Shown: piece by piece, positions 50,358 to 59,935 of the stretch | How positions within the stretch are numbered: position 1 is the stretch's first letter | Layout of the letters: every line of letters begins with the position of its first letter | Source: Myroides oncorhynchi | GTDB taxonomy: Bacteria; Bacteroidota; Bacteroidia; Flavobacteriales; Flavobacteriaceae | Length of the DNA stretch: 64,000 nucleotides | Assembly: GCF_020905415.1 (NCBI RefSeq) | Contig: NZ_JAJJMP010000001.1 | Coordinates: 2,801,501 to 2,865,500, forward strand | Direction of reading: 5' to 3' | Notes under the pieces: model-generated | The model's database searches: none | Told to the model about the DNA's origin: nothing | Seen by the model: only the letters and a program-made list of their open reading frames with translations | Position numbers and translations under genes: made by a program

Positions 50358-51404
50358 ATGAAAAAGATAGTAATCACTGGTGGAGCAGGTTTTATTGGAT
50401 CTCATGTTGTAAGACAATTTGTAACTAAATATCCAGCTTGTCATATTTATAATTTGGATGCCTTGACTTATGCGGGTAATTTAGAGAACTTACGAGATAT
50501 AGAAAATCTACCTAATTATACTTTTATAAAGGGAGATATTACAGATGAGCTATTTATTCAAGAGCTATTTCAGAAAGAAAAGTTTGATGCTGTGATTCAC
50601 CTAGCAGCAGAGTCTCATGTAGATCGTTCCATTACTGACCCATTGGCTTTTGTGAAGACAAATGTAATAGGAACGGTTAATTTGTTACAAGCCTTTAAAG
50701 GGGTGTGGCAAGATAACTGGGAAGGAAAGCGCTTTTATCATGTAAGTACAGATGAAGTATATGGGAGTCTAGGAGAAACGGGATTCTTCTATGAAACGAC
50801 TGCTTATGATCCTAATTCGCCTTACTCAGCGTCTAAAGCGAGCTCTGATCACTTTGTACGGGCCTATGGAGAGACTTATAATATGCCTTATGTTATTAGT
50901 AATTGTTCAAATAATTATGGTCCTAATCACTTTCCTGAAAAGCTAATTCCACTGTGTATTCACAATATAATTAATAACAAACCGTTGCCAATCTATGGAA
51001 ATGGCAAGTATACGCGCGATTGGTTGTTCGTGATTGATCACGCTAGAGCAATTGATGATGTATTTCACAAGGGAGTGAATGCTCAGACGTATAACATAGG
51101 AGGATTTAATGAATGGCAGAATATCGACTTGGTCAGAGAACTGTGTAAGCAAATGGATAAAGTACTTGGTCGTACAGAAGGAGAAAGTGAACAGTTAATC
51201 ACTTTTGTTAAGGATAGACCAGGACATGATTTGCGTTATGCTATTGATGCCACTAAGATTAATAAAGAGTTAGGATGGAGTCCTTCGGTTACTTTCCCAG
51301 AAGGATTAGCCAAGACTATAGATTGGTATATGAACAATCAACAATGGTTGGCTAATGTGACAAGTGGAGTGTATGCTGATTATTATAAAGAGCAGTATAA
51401 ATAA
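50358..51404 (+). CDS. rfbB: dTDP-glucose 4,6-dehydratase
   Basis: A 348-aa extended SDR (EC 4.2.1.46) converting dTDP-glucose to dTDP-4-keto-6-deoxyglucose. It has the NAD loop GGAGFIGSH (residues 7-15), HLAAESHVDRSI, the catalytic VSTDEVYG and YSASKASSDHF (Tyr/Lys), and the substrate region SNCSNNYGPNHFPEKLIP. The length is normal. First gene of the polysaccharide cluster, separated by 160 bases from rfbA. No rfbC or rfbD gene is present in the window, so the keto sugar probably enters an aminosugar branch rather than rhamnose. Confidence 0.97.
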   Translation: MKKIVITGGAGFIGSHVVRQFVTKYPACHIYNLDALTYAGNLENLRDIENLPNYTFIKGDITDELFIQELFQKEKFDAVIHLAAESHVDRSITDPLAFVKTNVIGTVNLLQAFKGVWQDNWEGKRFYHVSTDEVYGSLGETGFFYETTAYDPNSPYSASKASSDHFVRAYGETYNMPYVISNCSNNYGPNHFPEKLIPLCIHNIINNKPLPIYGNGKYTRDWLFVIDHARAIDDVFHKGVNAQTYNIGGFNEWQNIDLVRELCKQMDKVLGRTEGESEQLITFVKDRPGHDLRYAIDATKINKELGWSPSVTFPEGLAKTIDWYMNNQQWLANVTSGVYADYYKEQYK

Positions 51405-51564
51405 TAAGTTGACAGTTAGTGGTTTACGAAGGTGGAGAAACAATACTTTGCGCCTAATAAATTATAGAATTATAAAAATGCTGTTTGTTAGTTTGTACTC
51501 TTGTTGATAGAGAATATCTTAAACAAAAGGATAAAACAACAAAATCACAAAAAGACAATAAGAA

Positions 51565-52434
51565 ATGAAAGGAATAATATTAGCAGGTGGATCAGGTACT
51601 CGCTTACATCCTCTAACTTTAGCGGTATCAAAGCAATTGTTGCCTATATACGATAAGCCTATGATATACTATCCACTGTCAGTGTTGATGTTGGCGGGTA
51701 TTAGGGAGATTTTGATTATATCAACTCCGCACGATTTGCCAAACTTCAAGAAGTTATTTGGAGATGGTAGTCAGTTTGGGATATCGTTGAGTTATGCAGA
51801 ACAGCCGAGTCCTGATGGATTAGCACAAGCTTTTATTATAGGACAAGAGTTTATAGGGGATGACGATGTATGTTTGGTCTTAGGAGATAATATCTTCTAT
51901 GGGGCAGGGTTGCAGCAGATTTTAATGAGGTCAGTAGAGACCGTTAAACAAGAAGATAAAGCAGTGGTTTTTGGATATTATGTCAATGATCCAGAACGCT
52001 ATGGAGTAGCAGAGTTTGATGCAGAGGGTAATGTTTTGAGTATAGAAGAAAAGCCGATTACACCTAAGTCTAATTATGCTGTGGTAGGACTATATTTTTA
52101 TCCTAACTCAGTGGTACAGATAGCAAAAGGAGTTAAACCATCGCATAGAGGAGAGTTAGAGATAACTACTGTTAATCAAACATATTTAGATAATAATCAA
52201 TTGAAGTTGCAGACTTTGAGTCGCGGTTTTGCTTGGTTAGATACAGGAACACATGAGTCACTAACAGAGGCCACAGAGTTTGTAAAAGCAGTAGAGAAAC
52301 GTACTTCGTTGAAAATAGCTTGTTTAGAGGAGATAGCATTAACCTATCAATGGATATCTAAGCAAGATATTGCAAAGCAGATAGAGGGTTTAAAAGGAGA
52401 TTATTACGACTATATTAAAAAAAGATTTTTATAA
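51565..52434 (+). CDS. rfbA: Glucose-1-phosphate thymidylyltransferase
   Basis: A 289-aa nucleotidyltransferase (EC 2.7.7.24) making dTDP-glucose from dTTP and glucose-1-phosphate. It has the signature [13 protein letters not shown] (residues 6-18), [41 protein letters not shown] and [14 protein letters not shown]. It feeds RfbB. The TAA stop lies directly against the ATG of the aminotransferase gene (52435), so the genes are coupled. Confidence 0.97.
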   Translation: MKGIILAGGSGTRLHPLTLAVSKQLLPIYDKPMIYYPLSVLMLAGIREILIISTPHDLPNFKKLFGDGSQFGISLSYAEQPSPDGLAQAFIIGQEFIGDDDVCLVLGDNIFYGAGLQQILMRSVETVKQEDKAVVFGYYVNDPERYGVAEFDAEGNVLSIEEKPITPKSNYAVVGLYFYPNSVVQIAKGVKPSHRGELEITTVNQTYLDNNQLKLQTLSRGFAWLDTGTHESLTEATEFVKAVEKRTSLKIACLEEIALTYQWISKQDIAKQIEGLKGDYYDYIKKRFL

Positions 52435-53508
52435 ATGATTCCAGTTGTTAAACCATTTTTACCACCATTTGACGAGTATCAAATGTTGTTAAAAGGAATT
52501 TGGGAACGTCATTGGCTAACTAATATGGGGCCTTTAGCGATAGAATTAGAGGATAAGTTACAAAAGCAATTGGGGGTTAAGAACCTGTTGTTTGTGACTA
52601 ACGGAACAGTTGCGTTACAAATGGCTATTAAGGCATTAGAGTTGCAGGGAGAGATTATTACAACTCCATTTTCGTTTGTAGCTACTACAAGCACTATTGT
52701 TTGGGAAGGCTGTACTCCTGTATTTGTTGATATTGATGAAAAAAGTCTTACAATAGATGTAACCAAGATAGAACAGGCTATTACTAAAGACACAGTTGCT
52801 ATTTTGGCTACCCACGTGTATGGTAATCCTTGTGATGTAGAAGCTATCGATATGATAGCCAAGAAGCATAACTTAAAAGTAATTTACGACGGTGCACATG
52901 CATTCGGAGTGGAGTATAAGGGGAAGTCAATTTTCCAGTACGGCGATATCTCTACTTGTTCACTTCACGCTACTAAGTTATATCATACAACAGAAGGAGG
53001 ATTTATAGTTACTAAATATGATGATATCAATGAAAAGTTGCAGCGTATTCGAAATTTTGGAATAGCAGGTTTTGATCTATTTTCTGATTTAGGAATAAAT
53101 GGTAAGAACTCCGAAATGCATGCAGCAATGGGGATTGCCAATCTTAAGTATATTGACCAGATATCTAGTAAACGTAAGGAATTATATGAAGCATATACAA
53201 AAGGGTTAACATCATTTGCCTCAGTTCAACCTGTTTGGCGAGAAGGAGCTACTATGAATTACCCTTATTTTCCAATAGTTTTAGAGAGTGAAACATTGTT
53301 GTTTAAAGTTAAAGAAGCATTATTAAAAGAGGATATTCACATTAGACGATATTTCTATCCTTCTTTAGCCTCATCACTTCCATATCTACCCAAGCAAGTG
53401 TTAGAAGTGACAGAAGATATTGCAAAACGCGTGATATGTTTGCCTTTCTATTATGATTTGGAAATAAAGGAGGTAGAGCGTATATGTGAGATAATGAATA
53501 ACTTATAA
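52435..53508 (+). CDS. DegT/DnrJ/EryC1/StrS-family sugar aminotransferase
   Basis: A 357-aa PLP-dependent sugar aminotransferase. The N-terminus MIPVVKPFLPPFDEYQMLLKGIWERHWLTNMGP, the FVTNGTVALQMAIKAL PLP-phosphate loop and the ATHVYGNPCDV block are typical. The Schiff-base lysine is in LHATKLYHTTEGG (Lys181). It probably aminates the 4-keto-6-deoxy sugar from RfbB at C4 (WecE/VioA-like), giving a dTDP-4-amino-4,6-dideoxyhexose. The C3 route would need a ketoisomerase (FdtA-like), which is not present here. It abuts rfbA. Confidence 0.9.
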   Translation: MIPVVKPFLPPFDEYQMLLKGIWERHWLTNMGPLAIELEDKLQKQLGVKNLLFVTNGTVALQMAIKALELQGEIITTPFSFVATTSTIVWEGCTPVFVDIDEKSLTIDVTKIEQAITKDTVAILATHVYGNPCDVEAIDMIAKKHNLKVIYDGAHAFGVEYKGKSIFQYGDISTCSLHATKLYHTTEGGFIVTKYDDINEKLQRIRNFGIAGFDLFSDLGINGKNSEMHAAMGIANLKYIDQISSKRKELYEAYTKGLTSFASVQPVWREGATMNYPYFPIVLESETLLFKVKEALLKEDIHIRRYFYPSLASSLPYLPKQVLEVTEDIAKRVICLPFYYDLEIKEVERICEIMNNL

Positions 53509-53518
53509 AATAACACAG

Positions 53519-54223
53519 ATGAAAATTGCTATTATGCAACCTTATTTTATGCCTTATATAGGTTATTTTCAACTGATAAAAGCAGTAGATAAGTTTATTT
53601 TTTATGATGATGTAAATTACATTAAACAAGGATGGATTAATAGGAACAATTTATTATTGCAAGGTCAAGCTTCGTTGTTTACTTTGCCATTAGAAAAAGC
53701 AAGTTCTTTTTCCAAAATAAATGAAGTGAAGTTACACCCTGTTTTGTTTGAAAGTTGGAAAAAAAAGTTTCTTCGTTCCATAGAACAAAACTATAAAAAG
53801 GCGCCATATTTCTTAGAGGTTTATCAATTAGTAAGGAGTGTTTTAGATATTGATACTAGCCATATTAGTGTACTGGCAAAACAAGGTATTATTGCAGTAG
53901 CTCAATATTTGAAATTACCAACTACATTTGTATATAGTTCTACTAATTATAATAATAGTGAATTGTCTGGAAAACATAGAGTCATGTCTATCTGTGATCA
54001 AGAACAAGCTACTGTTTATATCAATCCCATAGGAGGGCAAGAATTATACGATAAAGAAGAGTTTTCTTTGCAAGGGATAGAGCTGTATTTTATTCAATCT
54101 ATTAAAAAGGAGTATAAGCAGTTTAATAACGAGTTTGTACCTTGGTTATCTATCATAGATATTTTGATGTTTAATAGTATTGAAGAAGTTAATATAATTT
54201 TAGATCAATACGAATTGGTATGA
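53519..54223 (+). CDS. WbqC-family protein
   Basis: 234 aa. The start MKIAIMQPYFMPYIGYFQLIKAVDKFIFYDDVNYIKQGWINRN is the WbqC signature, and NPIGGQELYDKEEF occurs near residue 175. WbqC-like proteins appear in O-antigen and surface-glycan loci and are associated with aminosugar modification, but their activity is not settled. The last four bases overlap the next ATG (54220), so it is coupled to the aminotransferase-fold gene that follows. The sequence here looks more A/T-rich than the chromosome around glyA, as usual for glycan loci. Confidence 0.9.
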   Translation: MKIAIMQPYFMPYIGYFQLIKAVDKFIFYDDVNYIKQGWINRNNLLLQGQASLFTLPLEKASSFSKINEVKLHPVLFESWKKKFLRSIEQNYKKAPYFLEVYQLVRSVLDIDTSHISVLAKQGIIAVAQYLKLPTTFVYSSTNYNNSELSGKHRVMSICDQEQATVYINPIGGQELYDKEEFSLQGIELYFIQSIKKEYKQFNNEFVPWLSIIDILMFNSIEEVNIILDQYELV

Positions 54224-55170
54224 AGAAAGCACAAGGAGGGTATTTTGAATTAGCACTAGCACAAAAAAAAACGGATTTGATGCACAAGCAAGCTATTGCG
54301 GTAAATACTGGACGCAATGGGTTGCGTTATATTTTGCAAGCAAAAAAATATAAGAAGATTTATCTTCCTTACTTTACTTGTGATGTTGTCCTAGATACAA
54401 TAAAAGAGGAAGGGCTTTTCTATGAATTTTACGATATCAATATCAATTTAGAGCCTTTATTTGATTGGCAAACAATCAAAACAGATGAAGTATTTATGTA
54501 TACTAACTATTTTGGAGTAAAAGATAGTTATATAAAAGAATTGGTAAAATATCCTTGTCATTTTATTATAGATAATGCACAAGCTTTTTATGCAGAGGTG
54601 CCTTCTATGTATGATAGCTTTTATTCTCCTCGTAAGTTTCTGGGAGTAGCAGATGGTGGCTATGTATATTGTAATCACACTTTAATTGTAGAAGAAAAGG
54701 ACGTATCATACAACCGAATGATGCACCTATTAAAACGCTTGGAACTTGGAGCTGAAGCAGGTTATAGTGATTTCTTGATTAATGAAGAAAGCTTAAACAG
54801 ACAACCAATAAAGCAAATGTCAGTGTTGACACAGCACTTAATTGATAGTCAAGATCACAAGGGAATAAGAGAAAAGCGAGTAAGCAACTATATGTATTTA
54901 TACGAAGTGTTTAAAAAAGTAAATAAATTAAACTTGCCCTTAGCTAAAGAAAGTGTACCTATGGTATTTCCACTTTGGATTGATAAAAACATAAAAGAGA
55001 AATTACATCAACAAAGATATTATACTGCAACATATTGGGCTAATGTATTGCAATGGACAGAACAATCAAATTTAGCATATCAATTAACTAAAGAAGTGGT
55101 TTATTTGCCAATCGATCAAAGGGTGTTACCTGAAGATTTAGAAGAAATGGTTAAACTAATTTTAAACTAA
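54220..55170 (+). CDS. Second aminotransferase-fold (DegT-like) protein
   Basis: A 316-aa protein with a shortened DegT-type fold: AVNTGRNGLRYILQAKKYKKIYLPYFTCDVVLDTI, the FIIDNAQAFY Asp region, and YSPRKFLGVADGGYVY with the Lys expected for PLP (about residue 139). It lacks the large C-terminal domain of standard DegT enzymes, but the key Asp and Lys remain. This type of PLP protein recurs beside WbqC in Bacteroidota glycan loci. A second transamination or a different PLP reaction on the sugar is possible. It overlaps the WbqC gene by four bases. Confidence 0.75.
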   Translation: MKKAQGGYFELALAQKKTDLMHKQAIAVNTGRNGLRYILQAKKYKKIYLPYFTCDVVLDTIKEEGLFYEFYDININLEPLFDWQTIKTDEVFMYTNYFGVKDSYIKELVKYPCHFIIDNAQAFYAEVPSMYDSFYSPRKFLGVADGGYVYCNHTLIVEEKDVSYNRMMHLLKRLELGAEAGYSDFLINEESLNRQPIKQMSVLTQHLIDSQDHKGIREKRVSNYMYLYEVFKKVNKLNLPLAKESVPMVFPLWIDKNIKEKLHQQRYYTATYWANVLQWTEQSNLAYQLTKEVVYLPIDQRVLPEDLEEMVKLILN

Positions 55171-55182
55171 AAAAAAACTATA

Positions 55183-55731
55183 ATGGAATTTAATATTAGA
55201 CTTAGAGCTTTTGAAAAGGAAGATGCTTTATTTATCAATCAGCTTAGAAATGAAGATGAGAGAGAGAAGTATATAGGAGGATCTAAACGATATGTATCTT
55301 TGTGTAGAGAACAGAAATGGGTTGAAGACATCATTTTAGGTGACTCACAATCTGTAATGTATTTTGCTGTTACCACATCTGAATCGGATTCTATTATAGG
55401 ATATACTTCTATTTCAGATATCGATTATAGAAATGGTAGTTGTTTTTGGAGTGGAATTAAACTATCTCCAAGTGTTGCAGGAAAAGGATACGGTTTACAA
55501 GTTGGACTACTTGTCCTAAATCATGTGTTTGAAGAAATGAGAATGGTTCGTTGCACAGCACAAGCACAAGAGGGACATCAACCAGCTATACGTATGTTAG
55601 ATAAATTAGGGTTTTTCAAAGAAGGATTGATGAGAAAAAATGTATTTAAAAATGGCAATTCATTAAATACGTGGCTGTTGAGTATTATTGAAGAAGAGTA
55701 TAAGCTAATTAAAAGTACCTATAATTTGTAG
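55183..55731 (+). CDS. GNAT acetyltransferase of the sugar cluster
   Basis: A 182-aa protein of RimJ/RimL-like GNAT type: IRLRAFEKEDALFINQLRNEDEREKYIGG, then IIGYTSISDIDYRNGSCFWSGIKLSPSVAGKGYGLQVGLLVLNH with the acetyl-CoA loop AGKGYGLQ, and NVFKNGNSLNTWLLSI at the end. In a cluster making an amino-dideoxy sugar it would be the N-acyltransferase acting on the amino group, as WecD or PglD-like enzymes do. The acyl donor is not determined by the sequence. It is spaced 12 bases after the DegT-like gene and 4 bases before the SDR gene. Confidence 0.85.
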   Translation: MEFNIRLRAFEKEDALFINQLRNEDEREKYIGGSKRYVSLCREQKWVEDIILGDSQSVMYFAVTTSESDSIIGYTSISDIDYRNGSCFWSGIKLSPSVAGKGYGLQVGLLVLNHVFEEMRMVRCTAQAQEGHQPAIRMLDKLGFFKEGLMRKNVFKNGNSLNTWLLSIIEEEYKLIKSTYNL

Positions 55732-55735
55732 AAAT

Positions 55736-56413
55736 ATGATTGTAATAACGAGTGCTTCAAGAGGGATAGGTAAATTTTTATTTGATAAATTCAAACAGGA
55801 AGGCAAGAGTGTAATTGGTTTTTACAATACAACTGTACCTTCTTGTTTAGATGATTATTATAAAATTGATATAACAAATGAAGAAGAGGTAAAATTATTT
55901 GTAACTAACAATAAGCATTCTTTTTCTGATCTAGTACTAATTAATACAGCGGGAATTTCTTATAATGCCTTTGCTCATAAAACTGATTTCTTGGAGTGGA
56001 AAAAGGTTTTAGATGTTAATTTGTTGAGTTTGTTTAACTTAACACAGCAGTTGTTGCCTTTTATGAGAGAAGGGAATTATGGTAGAATCGTTAATTTTTC
56101 GTCAGTAGTAGCTCAAAAAGGAGTTGCAGGCACTAGTGCGTATGCTGCTTCTAAGTCTGCAATGTGGGGGTTAGCTAAGAGTATTTGTATAGAAAATGCA
56201 AGTAAAAATATTACGATGAATAATGTGAATTTGGGGTACTTTAATATTGGGATGATAGAACAAGTTCCTGAGTTGTATTTACAACAATTAATCACAACTA
56301 TCCCAGCAAAGCGATTAGGTGAGGCAGAAGAGATACTAAAGACAATCAATTTTATAATTGATACACCTTATTTAAATGGAACATCAATTGACTTAAACGG
56401 AGGATTATATTAG
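55736..56413 (+). CDS. Short-chain dehydrogenase/reductase of the sugar cluster
   Basis: A 225-aa SDR of the FabG-like type with complete catalytic residues: TSASRGIGK (residues 5-13), NTAGISYNA, the Ser region VNFSSVVAQ and YAASKSAMWGL for the YxxxK motif. It probably reduces or modifies a sugar intermediate of this locus, or a fatty acyl group destined for it. It follows the GNAT gene after 4 bases and precedes the GT2 gene by 2 bases, so it is firmly part of the operon. The canonical Tyr here contrasts with the Phe in the SDR at 8042. Confidence 0.88.
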   Translation: MIVITSASRGIGKFLFDKFKQEGKSVIGFYNTTVPSCLDDYYKIDITNEEEVKLFVTNNKHSFSDLVLINTAGISYNAFAHKTDFLEWKKVLDVNLLSLFNLTQQLLPFMREGNYGRIVNFSSVVAQKGVAGTSAYAASKSAMWGLAKSICIENASKNITMNNVNLGYFNIGMIEQVPELYLQQLITTIPAKRLGEAEEILKTINFIIDTPYLNGTSIDLNGGLY

Positions 56414-56415
56414 CA

Positions 56416-57384
56416 ATGAGTACCTATAAAATTATTGATCAAACAACAACACAGCAGCCTACAGTGTCTGTAGCTATGCTTGCCTATAATCACCAGGAGT
56501 TTATATCGGAAGCTATAGAGAGTGTTTTAATGCAAAAAATTACTTTCCCTATTCAAATTGTAATTGCAGAAGATTGTTCGCCAGACAACACCAGAGCAAT
56601 TGTTTTGGAGTATCAAACAAAATATCCTGATATCATTAAACTGATTTTACAAGATAAAAATGTAGGAGCGTCACAGAATAATGACGCTCTTTTAAACCAT
56701 TTAGATGGTCAGTATATAGCTCCTTTAGAGGGGGATGATTATTGGATTGATGAGTATAAACTTCAGCAACAAGTTGACTTTTTAGAACATAATCAAGAAT
56801 ATAATTTAGTTTATACAGATGCAAAATATTATAAGCAGAATACAGGGGAGTTTGATTTACAACGTACAAATCAAATAAAAGATTTTTCGGATTTATTAGT
56901 ATCTAATAGAATGTTTACTCTAACTGTATGTTTGAAAAAAGAAGTTTTAGATATTTATAGACAAGAAGATGCAAATGATTTAAAAGACTTGCCTTTTGGA
57001 GATTATTCTTTATGGTTGTTTGCCTCTACAAGAGGACAAGCAAAGTATTTACCTATTGTTTCAGCTGTTTATCGTATTTTAGAAGAATCGGCTAGTCATT
57101 CTAAAAATCTTGAGAAGTTAGTAAGTTTTGAAGAGGCTGTGAGCAAGTGTAGATTATATTTTCTGAATAAATATTACAATGGGGATAAAAAGCAACTAGA
57201 AACTAAATTATTAGGGGCAAAAACTCGTTCAATAATTAAAATGTCTTTTTTGTATAAAGATGAAAAAGTCTTTAATCAATATAAAAAAGACTTGAAGTAC
57301 ATCGCTAATTATAAGTATAAATACTATCTAATTTATTCATTAGCTAAAATTAATTTTAAGGTATTTACAGCTATTTATAATTAA
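56416..57384 (+). CDS. Family 2 glycosyltransferase
   Basis: 322 aa, GT-A: VSVAMLAYNHQEFISEAIESVLMQKITFPIQIVIAEDCSPDNT, then the DxD-like EGDDYWID (about residues 103-110). The C-terminus is Lys/Tyr-rich without a membrane span. It would transfer one sugar, possibly the product of the cluster, to a lipid-linked glycan. Its end is followed by a long hairpin terminator (57482), closing the cluster. Codon use is visibly A/T-rich, matching its neighbours. Confidence 0.9.
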   Translation: MSTYKIIDQTTTQQPTVSVAMLAYNHQEFISEAIESVLMQKITFPIQIVIAEDCSPDNTRAIVLEYQTKYPDIIKLILQDKNVGASQNNDALLNHLDGQYIAPLEGDDYWIDEYKLQQQVDFLEHNQEYNLVYTDAKYYKQNTGEFDLQRTNQIKDFSDLLVSNRMFTLTVCLKKEVLDIYRQEDANDLKDLPFGDYSLWLFASTRGQAKYLPIVSAVYRILEESASHSKNLEKLVSFEEAVSKCRLYFLNKYYNGDKKQLETKLLGAKTRSIIKMSFLYKDEKVFNQYKKDLKYIANYKYKYYLIYSLAKINFKVFTAIYN

Positions 57385-57481
57385 AATAAAAAGTAACTAT
57401 AATAAAACAATAAAAGGATTACTCTAGTCGTTTTACAATCATAAGTATGTCTTTTTTAGGACAGTAGCTGGAATAAAAAGT

Positions 57482-57533
57482 AAAGAGGAATCAACGAATT
57501 GTTTACTACAATTCGTTGATTCCTCTTTTTTAT
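57482..57533 (+). terminator. Long hairpin terminator of the glycan cluster
   Basis: A 21-bp perfect stem (57482-57502 with 57508-57528), a 5-base loop and a T6 run. The rest of the 57385-57666 gap holds only A/T-rich sequence and the unmapped lpxD promoter. Confidence 0.9.
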
Positions 57534-57666
57534 TTCTAGTGATTTGTCTTTTCTAAAATAAAAACATAACCTTATTGATAAAAATAACACTGTTCTGTTT
57601 TGTATTGTAATATTTTTTAGTTTTCTTCGTTTTAATTAAACAAAACTCAAAAACTCTTTTTAAATT

Positions 57667-58668
57667 ATGAAGTCATATTCTTTAACCGAAATAAACGATG
57701 TCTTAAATGGTATTGTCGTTGGTAGTACATTAAAACAGATTTCAACAGCAGAACAACTAGAAAAAGCAAAAGAATGCCAAATCTCATTTATTGGTAATAA
57801 AAAATATGAACGACTATGGGGAGACTCAAAAGCACCTATTGCTATTGTAAATAATGATATCTCGATCTTACCAGGTATTGATAGAGCATTTATAAAAGTA
57901 GATAATGTGGATTTAGCTTTAGCTAAGTTACTTACTTTATTTGCACCTAAGTTACCATTGTTTAAAATAGATATTCACCCTAATGCTACCATAGATAGTA
58001 CAGCCGTGATTGGTGAAGGAGCTAAGATAGCTGCTGGTTGTGTAATCGGTGAGAATGTAGTAATTGGTAAGAATGTGAAGATATATCCTAATGTAACGGT
58101 ATTAGACAACAGTACCATTGGAGATAATACGATATTGTGGTCAGGTGTTATTGTGCGTGAGCGTAGCCATATTGGACATAACTGTATCTTACACCCTAAT
58201 GCAGTGATAGGAGCAGACGGTTTTGGTTTCTGTCCTTCTCCTGAGTTCGGATTAGTTAAGATTCCTCAAATCGGTAATGTAGTTATTGGTAACTATGTAG
58301 AGATAGGGGCAAACTCATGTGTTGACAGAGGTAAGTTCAGTGCTACTATTATAGGTGATGGTTGTAAGATAGATAACCTTGTTCAGATAGGACACAACTG
58401 TGAGTTAGGTAAATTCTGTATCATGGCTGGAAATAGTGGTTTAGCAGGATCTGTTACCCTAAAGGATTTTGTAGTAATCGGAGGTAGTGCTTCTATTAAG
58501 GATCACGTTACTATTGGCCAGGGCGCTGTAGTAGGTGCAGGGTCAGGAGTAACTGGTGATGTTCAGGCTGGTAAAACAGTGTTGGGGTACCCTGCTCAAG
58601 AAGCAAAAACAACCCTAAGACAATGGGCTGCATTAAAACAGCTAGTAAGTAGTAAAACAAAGAACTAA
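57667..58668 (+). CDS. lpxD: UDP-3-O-acylglucosamine N-acyltransferase
   Basis: A 333-aa left-handed beta-helix enzyme, third step of lipid A synthesis, attaching the N-linked hydroxyacyl chain to UDP-3-O-acyl-GlcN. The uridine-binding N-domain (1-105) is followed by hexapeptide repeats from about 106 to 310 (IHPNATIDSTAVIGEGAKIAAGCVIGENVVIG...), including GHNCILHPNAVIGADGFGF and the catalytic-His region QIGHNCELGKFCIMAGNSGLAGSV. Flavobacteria often carry more than one LpxD-like gene; this one has the complete architecture. It is monocistronic with a terminator at 58694. Confidence 0.95.
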   Translation: MKSYSLTEINDVLNGIVVGSTLKQISTAEQLEKAKECQISFIGNKKYERLWGDSKAPIAIVNNDISILPGIDRAFIKVDNVDLALAKLLTLFAPKLPLFKIDIHPNATIDSTAVIGEGAKIAAGCVIGENVVIGKNVKIYPNVTVLDNSTIGDNTILWSGVIVRERSHIGHNCILHPNAVIGADGFGFCPSPEFGLVKIPQIGNVVIGNYVEIGANSCVDRGKFSATIIGDGCKIDNLVQIGHNCELGKFCIMAGNSGLAGSVTLKDFVVIGGSASIKDHVTIGQGAVVGAGSGVTGDVQAGKTVLGYPAQEAKTTLRQWAALKQLVSSKTKN

Positions 58669-58693
58669 TTCTCTATAAAGAGATTTTAAATAC

Positions 58694-58731
58694 AAGCGAT
58701 TAATCTGTAAAGGTTAGTCGCTTTTTTTGTA
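58694..58731 (+). terminator. Terminator of lpxD
   Basis: A 12-bp stem (AAGCGATTAATC, 58694-58705, with GGTTAGTCGCTT, 58712-58723, two G-U pairs) and a T7 run. From here to 59263 I see no intact gene, only the remnant noted at 59096. Confidence 0.85.
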
Positions 58732-59095
58732 TGTCAGTCATGGGGTGTATAACTCAAAAATTAATCATACCTCTACAGAGTAAATCAAGCAAGATATACT
58801 AAAAGGAACACCTTATCCTTATAAGACCTTAAATTGTATTTTAGTAAAAATAAGTTTATAGCCATGCTAACACTAGGGTTTTAAGAAGTCATAAAAAGGG
58901 CATAGAGGTATTATATATCAACTAGGATTATTCTCTATAGACAATTCGATATGCTTGCCTATCAAAGACCTGTAATATTGTAAGTGAGGCAAAACAAAGA
59001 AAAAAACTTCAAATACTATCTTCTTCAATTTATCTCCTATATTTTCTAAGAATATCAACCGATTTGTTAAGCAATGCCTACCTAGATCTTAAAGA

Positions 59096-59221
59096 AGGAA
59101 AAAAACTAAAGTTGTAGATATCGACTTTAAAATATTCATTGACTTGCAAAACAATAAAGAGTTGGTTGGTTTTAAGGAAGAAATAAATGTCTACAATGTG
59201 GTTTTCCGTAAAGAAGTTTAG
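59096..59221 (+). pseudogene. Short coding remnant between lpxD and the cas operon
   Basis: One frame is open for about 42 codons (ending KELVGFKEEINVYNVVFRKEV at TAG 59219-59221) with codon-like composition but no start codon. The bases before it (58740-59095) are broken in all frames, so this looks like the tail of a decayed gene rather than an intact one. I do not recognise the family. It marks the left junction of the CRISPR-cas operon, where insertions and deletions are common. Confidence 0.35.
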
Positions 59222-59263
59222 ATAATTAGTTCTAATTTAGGGACAAAGAAGATAAGTATTGAT

Positions 59264-59929
59264 ATGAGGATATATTTAAAATTAAGTAGAAACAAAGAGT
59301 TGATACCTTTTAATAATCAACATTTATTAACAGCAGCTTTACATCGATGGTTAGGCAAGGATAATGAATTGCATGATAAACAAAGTCTGTATTGTTTTTC
59401 TTGGTTACAACATGTAAAAACAGGAGCAAAAGGAATTAGCTTAACAGGGGATTCGTATTTCTTTATTAGTAGTTATGATGATGAGTTTATTAAAAAAGTG
59501 ATTAAAGGGATACTGAAAGACCCTTATGCTTTTTGTGGATCTTCAGTAGCAGATATTCAATTCAAGGATGCTCCAGATTTTGAAGGATCTCAACGATTTA
59601 TGTTGTCAAGCCCAATATTACTGAAACAAAAAATACAAGCAGAGCATAAAACAAAATATTTGACTTATGATGAAGAAAACTTCGAAGAAGTATTGACTAT
59701 TAATTTGAAAAATAAGATGGTCTTGGCTAATATAAATAGTGATGGAGTAGATGTAAAATTAGATATGACTTTTGAAAAGAAGCATACTAAGCTAATAGAT
59801 TATAAGGGAATATTAAACAAAGTTAATATGTGTCCTGTAATTGTATCAGGAACACCTGAACAGATAACATTTGCTTGGTTGGTAGGTTTAGGATATTCTA
59901 CAGGTATAGGTTTTGGTTCGTTAAAATAG
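59264..59929 (+). CDS. cas6: CRISPR-associated endoribonuclease Cas6
   Basis: A 221-aa RAMP protein that cuts the CRISPR precursor transcript within each repeat. The start MRIYLKLSRNKELIPFNNQHLLTAALHRWLG and the C-terminal glycine-rich loop LVGLGYSTGIGFGSLK (about residues 206-221) are Cas6 features; a His near position 27 (ALHRWLG) could be catalytic. It is the first gene visible of the cas operon and lies 6 bases before cas5. No CRISPR array is present on the left in this window. Confidence 0.93.
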   Translation: MRIYLKLSRNKELIPFNNQHLLTAALHRWLGKDNELHDKQSLYCFSWLQHVKTGAKGISLTGDSYFFISSYDDEFIKKVIKGILKDPYAFCGSSVADIQFKDAPDFEGSQRFMLSSPILLKQKIQAEHKTKYLTYDEENFEEVLTINLKNKMVLANINSDGVDVKLDMTFEKKHTKLIDYKGILNKVNMCPVIVSGTPEQITFAWLVGLGYSTGIGFGSLK

Positions 59930-59935
59930 AGATTT

